Shown here: positions 58,635 to 64,000 of the stretch, in pieces
Numbering within the stretch: position 1 is the stretch's first letter
Layout: each line of letters begins with the position of its first letter
DNA from: Trema orientale
Taxonomy: Eukaryota; Streptophyta; Magnoliopsida; Rosales; Cannabaceae
DNA: 64,000 nucleotides
Assembly (NCBI GenBank): GCA_002914845.1
Contig: JXTC01000093.1
Coordinates: 486,318 to 550,317 of the forward strand
Reading direction: 5' to 3'
Notes under the pieces: generated by a model
The model's input: only the letters and a program-made list of their open reading frames with translations
Database searches by the model: none
What the model was told of the DNA's origin: nothing
Position numbers and translations under genes: made by a program

Positions 58635-59058
58635 TTTATTTATTTATTTAGTAGTATTTTATGTGGAGGGTAAGAGAAATATTGTAACTAAGTTATGTGA
58701 AAATTTTTTTGGTATCCTAAAGAGATAAGCTGATTGGTTACATCAAACGATAAAAAGTGGTATATTCAGAATATCTCAAAACTAAAAAAAAAAAAGGAAT
58801 TGTTCATCAGGATTTTTTTTTTTTTTAAATTTCACATCCAAAATCAAATTTTCAGTGGTTTTTGTGCGTTAGTATGGGACGGATGACAAAAACCTAATTA
58901 TAAAATGATAAAAATTAACTCAAATTTGTAATTTTAAAATCTAGAAACTAATTCCTTACTTTTAATTTCTTTTCCAAATAACGACTTTACACGAAATTTA
59001 TGGATTAATCTACATCTCACCTTTCTTTCAACTTATCTCTCTTACAACACAATAACAC

Positions 59059-59456
59059 TAAGGTTATATTTGGTAAGAGGGGAAAAAAAATGATATCAGG
59101 GAAAAGTGAAAAAGAGGAAATATAGTTGTTGGAAGAGCTGGAAAAGGAGAGAAGAGAAAAGTTAGTAGAAAAAAATTAGTATGGGTCTAGCTTATATTTT
59201 CACCTTAAAATGGAGAAAAAATATGAAAGAAAAAAAAATTACGCTAGTTAGTGAGTGAGTTGAATTATTAAAATACCAACTGTCAACCAAACTTTAATAG
59301 TAATAATATAAAAATAAAAAAATTATTTTAAGTTAAAACTATTTTTTTCCCTCTTCCATAGAGGTGAAATATTTTCGTTTCTATCTTATATATTTCTCTG
59401 CAACCTATTTTTTTATTCTCTCCTATTTTATTTACTCTTTACCAAACGTAACCTTA
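59059..59456. repeat. MITE with TAAGGTTA(T/C)(A/G)TTTGGTAA termini
   Basis: The left TAAGGTTATATTTGGTAAG and the reverse complement of the right TAAGGTTACGTTTGGTAAAG are TIRs of a 398-bp A/G-then-T/C-rich element. No coding content. Confidence 0.75.
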
Positions 59457-59934
59457 AAAACAATGACAACCAGCTACTTGAAAGGAAAACAAGGACATCT
59501 CACGAGTCAAATGACATAGTAATTAATGCATGTGTCAGTTACGGAAATTGATTGAATTTTCAACTCCATAACATACCATATCATATTAGTAGGACATTAA
59601 CTAATGTCATACCTACCCAATAAGATGAATACGATTGAAAAAATAAAAAATAAAGAAAAATAAAACGGGAAAAATTTAGGGCCATTGGCTTACACACATA
59701 ATTGCTTTAGGTAGTTAAGTAAGGACACGTGTGTCTTTTCAATCTATATATGATAATGTTAGGTATCCAAAATTTAGTAACAAATATATGTGACATATGA
59801 ATTGGCATAATCTAACTAGTGAATATGATTAATTTATTTGTGACAAATTTTAATACACTAATTATATAAAAACAACTCATGTGTCACATGTGTAACTCAT
59901 ATGTCACGTGTTGATTTTTTAAAAAAGGGATAAT

Positions 59935-61245
59935 AATAATAAAATACCCTGATTTTTAACTTTTCTGCAAAAAAAAAAAAAGAAAAAAAACCTTTAACTT
60001 TTGAATGTCTACAAAATAATACTCACGTTTAAATTTCCGCAAAATAATACCATCTCTTTTGAATTTATGCAAAATAATACCCTCACTTTTGAATTTTACA
60101 AATTAATACCCTAATAATTAAAATCTTTACAAATTAATACCCTAACATTTGAAATACCTATAAATTTATAACCTTAGGCCTCATTTGATTAGGAATAATA
60201 GAAAAGAAAGGAACAGAAATAATTCCAACGCGATCCAATTCTATTGTTTAGTTAGAAAGTCCAAATAGGAAAAGTCTTTCTATTAGAAAAAAATATGGTA
60301 GAATTCTATTCCACCTAAGATATTTCATCCAATCTTGGGTGAAACAAGGTGGAATGGAATACCATTTAATTAATAAAAAAATTAATAAAATAATAATTTA
60401 ATTAATAAAAAATTTAATGAAATAATAAAATAAAATAATGATAAATTTAAACTAATTTAATTAATAAAAATAATTAATAAAATAAAATAATGCTAAATGT
60501 AAAATAATTTAATAAAATAATAATTTAATTAATAAAACAATTGGATATTAAATGTAATATAAAATACTTAAAATATTAATTTTAAGTTGAAGGGTAGAAT
60601 TAATTCCATTCCTTTTCATAATTAATCAAACTTAAGAATGTCCGTTCAGTTAATGATTTCACCACTCTATCTAACTATAATTACATTATCATTCTTTTTC
60701 CATTATATTTTGATTATTATTACTATTTCACTACTGCAACCAAAAAGGCCCTTAATGCCTAATTAGTTGATTTTAATAATAAAAAGATGGTAGTTAAACA
60801 ATAATAAAATTTCTGAAAAATATTTGTCTTTAGCTCATTTCACTTTTCGTTTAAAAAAGAAAAGTAAAAAATTAGAATGAGAGATAAAAATAGTTAATTG
60901 TAAAAAAAAAAAAAGGAAAAAGAGATATGAGAGGTAAAAAAACATTAGCAATTTTTAAAAAGTAGTTATAAAATAATTTTTGATAATGTACTAAGATCTA
61001 AACATTTTTAATAAGTTAATGAGAGGTGTTTGCATCTTTTAATTGGCTCATAGTATAAATATGCAAAGAAAACAAAAGCTGAGAGTATTAATTTATAGAA
61101 ATCGTAAATATAATAGTATTAATTTTTAGAATTTTCAAATTGAGGTTATTAATTTGTAGAAGCTCAAAAGATAGAGTTTTTTTTTTTTTTTTTTTTTTTG
61201 CAAAAAAATAAATATAAAAGTGAGGGTATTTTTATGTGATTAACC
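59935..61245. repeat. Inverted-repeat element with arms of ~30-bp AATACCC units
   Basis: The left arm (59935-60170) has about five units like TTTTGAATTTATGCAAAATA then ATACCCTCAC. The right arm (61070-61245) carries the same units inverted (GTGAGGGTATTTTTATGTG, GAGGTTATTAATTTGTAGA, GAGAGTATTAATTTATAGA). A second MITE sits between the arms. Confidence 0.65.
60175..60636. repeat. MITE-like element nested between the AATACCC arms
   Basis: The left end TAGGCCTCATTTGATTAGGA then ATAATAGAAAAG matches the reverse complement of the right, CTTAAGTTTGATTAATTATG then AAAAGGAATGG. The interior is AATAAAATAATTTAATTAA-type low complexity. Confidence 0.6.
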
Positions 61246-61444
61246 TTAAAAAAAATTAATAAAAATCTTGGTAGACCTAGTATCATCTATATATATATGT
61301 TGAGTTTTTAATGAATATTTTTATTTTTCTCTATGAGTAAATTTGACCAATTTAAAAATACCTCTCAATAAAAAGTCTTATGATTCAATTTATTAATTTC
61401 TAACTATCTTTTTATTTTTTTCCTTTCTGAATTTTAACTTTAGG

Positions 61445-61760
61445 TGGTGTTTGGTTCGTGGAATAGAATTAGAATGGTAACAAGAATCATAATGGAATAG
61501 AATTGGAAAAGGAATAAGAATAATAATATATTGTTTGGTTGAATGGAATAGAAAAACATATTCTGTTGATAAAAATACCCTTACTTTTAGATGTTTTGAA
61601 ATGACAAAATAAGAAAAACTGGGTATTAAATTTTTGGTAATGATGGAATTGTTATTCATTTAGTAATAGAGTGGAATAACAAGTTCACCATTTAATATAA
61701 TGGTGATTCCATTGGAATCACAATTATTTTGCTAAAAACACAACCAAACAAAAGAATGTA
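61445..61760 (+). repeat. hAT-like MITE, related to 19350-19516
   Basis: The left GGTGTTTGGTTCGTGGAATA and the right end (reverse complement) TGTTTGGTTGTGTTTTTAGC form GTTTGGTT-type termini. The GAATAGAATTAGAATGG subterminal text is shared with the copy at 19350-19516. Confidence 0.65.
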
Positions 61761-62868
61761 CTTTTTCTTGAATCACCTTTCTATTCTAAAATTCATTCTT
61801 TTGAAATAAACATTTTTTGAGTTACCTTTAATTTAAGACTATATGTACTATTGTAAATTCAATATTTCATCAAATTTCTTTTTTATTGGATAAAAGGTAA
61901 ATTTTAAGGTCTGCATTCTCTATCTATTTTTCCTACACATTTTCTAAATATACACTCTCTTTAAATAGTAAAACTTTAATTTTTCTCCCCACCCCTCCTT
62001 TATTCCAAGATAGTCCACAAAGATTATGAGTGAGAATTTATCTTATCACCCACAAATTTCTCTCCTAGTGAAATTTTAAAAGACTCTAATTTAATTTTTC
62101 TATTTTTTCACGGAAAAGAGTTTTTTTTTTTCTATAAAAAATAATAAACATACAAACAAAATCTCTAGATTTTTGAATTGATTACAATCCTATAAAACGT
62201 TAAATTCGTTGAAATATAAAAGTAGGTGGGGCAAAATCCCTCCTACAAAAAAGAGCATTATTTAAGCCTTTAGATTATATCAAACGGTCAGAAATAACCC
62301 TAAACAATAAAAGTTAAAATACACCACTCACAGAGAATTCTCTCTTTCCCTTGATCTTTCTTCTCTTCCAGACTCTAATATGCAAAACCGATTTGCAAGA
62401 TTTTTCTAGGCTGGAATTCGTTCAAATCATATAAAAGCCCAGAAGGCCATTATAGCAACACAAATAAAGGTCACCATTCAAACTTTGTAATGTGTGGATT
62501 TCAACTATTGCTGATTATTTACCAAGAACATACGATTAAACTATTATGTGAAGTTGTTGATTGCTTTATGAAGATAAAGGAAATTGATTCTTTCTAGATT
62601 TGAGTTAGTAAGTCATGCGATATACCGCTATGGATCCTTCTAGTTTGATGTCTAAATGTGAAGAAAAGAAAGAGTAGTAGAAGACACAGGAAGAAAATTT
62701 TTTAAAAAAGAAAAAAATTTAATGGGTTAAATTTGGTAAAAGGGTTCGTACAAGTTTTTCAAGGTCCTTTCATGAAGGAAAAGGAATCTGAAGAAGAAAG
62801 ATTTTTGTTTTTTTTTTTTAAATTTCTTTTTTTTATTCAATAATGATAAGGCACGTTTTGTGTGTTGT
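61761..62868. other. Intergenic DNA
   Basis: No gene is supported. The CT-rich stretch at 62335-62375 and later A/T runs carry no credible frame. Confidence 0.45.
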
Positions 62869-64000
62869 TGTTAGGGTTTATGCCCTAAAAGCATGTATAT
62901 TTTGGATATTTGCTGAATTAATAAAATGACATTTTTTTATTTGAATTTGTGCATAATTTGTATGTCTTTAAATATCAGAAAATCCCTAGTTTATTTATGT
63001 GACCACAAATTTAGTATATAAGTGTTATATACATGAGAATTAAATTTATGGATAATAAACTAAATATAGTCCATAATAATTAATTAAAGTTTGGGATCTT
63101 TAATTAAATATTATTAGTACGGTCCATTAACATTGAGAATGTAATAGTCTTATCCGGACTATTGATGTGTTGACATCATAATGGAGGTACTTTATATAAT
63201 TCGATTATATAGGACTGGATCAGACATAATTTGAATCTCACATAAATTCCGTTAACTGTTGAGAGTTCAAATAATGTCACTAGATGATCATATGTAGATC
63301 AATCTTAATCCTGAGTAGTTATAGACTCCTATTTATAACATTATATTCTTTGACATGCTTGTTAAAAGTTTGTTTTTTAAACAGACTGAAATACTTGTAT
63401 CTTGGGAGCATGATGAGATGAGTAGCTGGGAATGTAACTTACAGATATGGAATCCATTCCTTCCATTAGAAAGCTAGAAAGATGATTCCCTTGTGTATTG
63501 ATTCAGGACTTGAACAGTTTGAGTACTCAATTTATAATAGATTTATAAATTAATTGTTCATTAGAGAATCAATGGTACATAGGGATAAAGATGTAATTGG
63601 AGAGGTAAACGGAACATGACCTAGCTCCAATTATGAATTGTCTATAGAGGATTGAACTACATGTAATGATTAAATCGATGGACTGCTCACTGTTTTCTGA
63701 GTAAATTAATTCTGTAATTTCAAGAGTGCAATTCCGAATTTTTAGTGGAGTAATACTGGAATTAATAAATTAGACAAATTAATTAAAGAGTTTAATTAAT
63801 TGTCATAATTTATTGGAGCTTGAATTACAGGTCCATAGGTCCCCAATTCTACCGCTTATAAACACTGTACTGGATATTACATTATTTCTGTTACTGTACA
63901 CTTTGTCTAGATAAATAGTTTATCTATATATAATTAATAATTGTTATTAGTCAAGTAATTAATTAATTTTGAATTAATTAATTTAAATTTATGGAGAGAT
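62869..64000 (+). mobile_element. Start of an LTR (Copia-like), cut by window end
   Basis: Begins TGTTAGGGTTTATGCCCTAA and continues with blocks also present, in the same order, in the solo LTR at 16053-17533: ACAGATATGGAATCCAT (63442), CTAGCTCCAATTAT (63620) and AAGAGTGCAATTCCG (63722). The right end is outside the window, so whether it is a solo LTR or part of a full element cannot be told. Confidence 0.65.

Noticed and set aside
58443..58673. 76-codon rightward frame
   Set aside because: It reads through the hairpin MITE at 58468-58634.
1..64000. tRNA, rRNA or snRNA genes
   Set aside because: No cloverleaf B-box (GGTTCGAATCC-like) or conserved rRNA segment was recognised by eye; tRNAscan-SE or Infernal would be decisive.

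Overview
This window is AT-rich nuclear DNA of a flowering plant, most likely a eudicot. The evidence is genes with GT-AG introns, cytochrome P450s of the CYP93 family, Copia and Athila-type LTR retrotransposons, hAT and Mutator-like DNA transposons, many MITE-like foldback elements, and a nuclear insert of plastid ndhE. No bacterial signals (operons, Shine-Dalgarno sites, CRISPR) are present. The species cannot be named from the sequence.

Left gene cluster (1-14.3 kb). A leftward gene for a plastid-targeted TPR protein runs off the left edge (two exons visible, 873-592 and 344-278). A complete ten-exon RAD51D gene lies rightward at 3849-6633 (319 aa). It meets, tail to tail, a leftward CYP93B-like P450 gene, copy A (exon 1 14237-13272, exon 2 7886-7215). 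The 5.4-kb intron of copy A holds nested foldback elements.

Transposon-filled middle (about 14.3-52.4 kb). In order: a decayed C48 (Ulp1-like) peptidase fragment inside a field of GGTCAAG/CTTGACC motifs that is split by a solo LTR; tandem repeats of 117 and 272 bp; a 10.4-kb hAT element bounded by a perfect 8-bp target duplication, with an RT-less Athila-like retrotransposon nested in its transposase; a ten-unit, roughly 127-bp diverged tandem array; a decayed Copia element with both LTRs; a 5.2-kb MULE with long TIRs, a near-perfect 9-bp duplication, a dead transposase and an apparently captured GRF-type gene; and an inverted-repeat structure whose loop is plastid ndhE DNA.

Right gene and tail (52.4-64 kb). 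A second CYP93B-like gene, copy B (52408-56642, rightward, intron 2.6 kb), is divergent to copy A and has a duplicated TATA/leader region. Beyond it are only MITE-like elements, an inverted-repeat element made of short tandem units, and the start of another LTR related to the solo LTR, cut by the window end.

Functionally, the live content appears to be four genes: a plastid TPR protein, the DNA-repair recombinase paralog RAD51D, and two divergent flavone-synthase-II-type P450s with intact catalytic motifs. All transposon coding regions seen carry stops or frameshifts.
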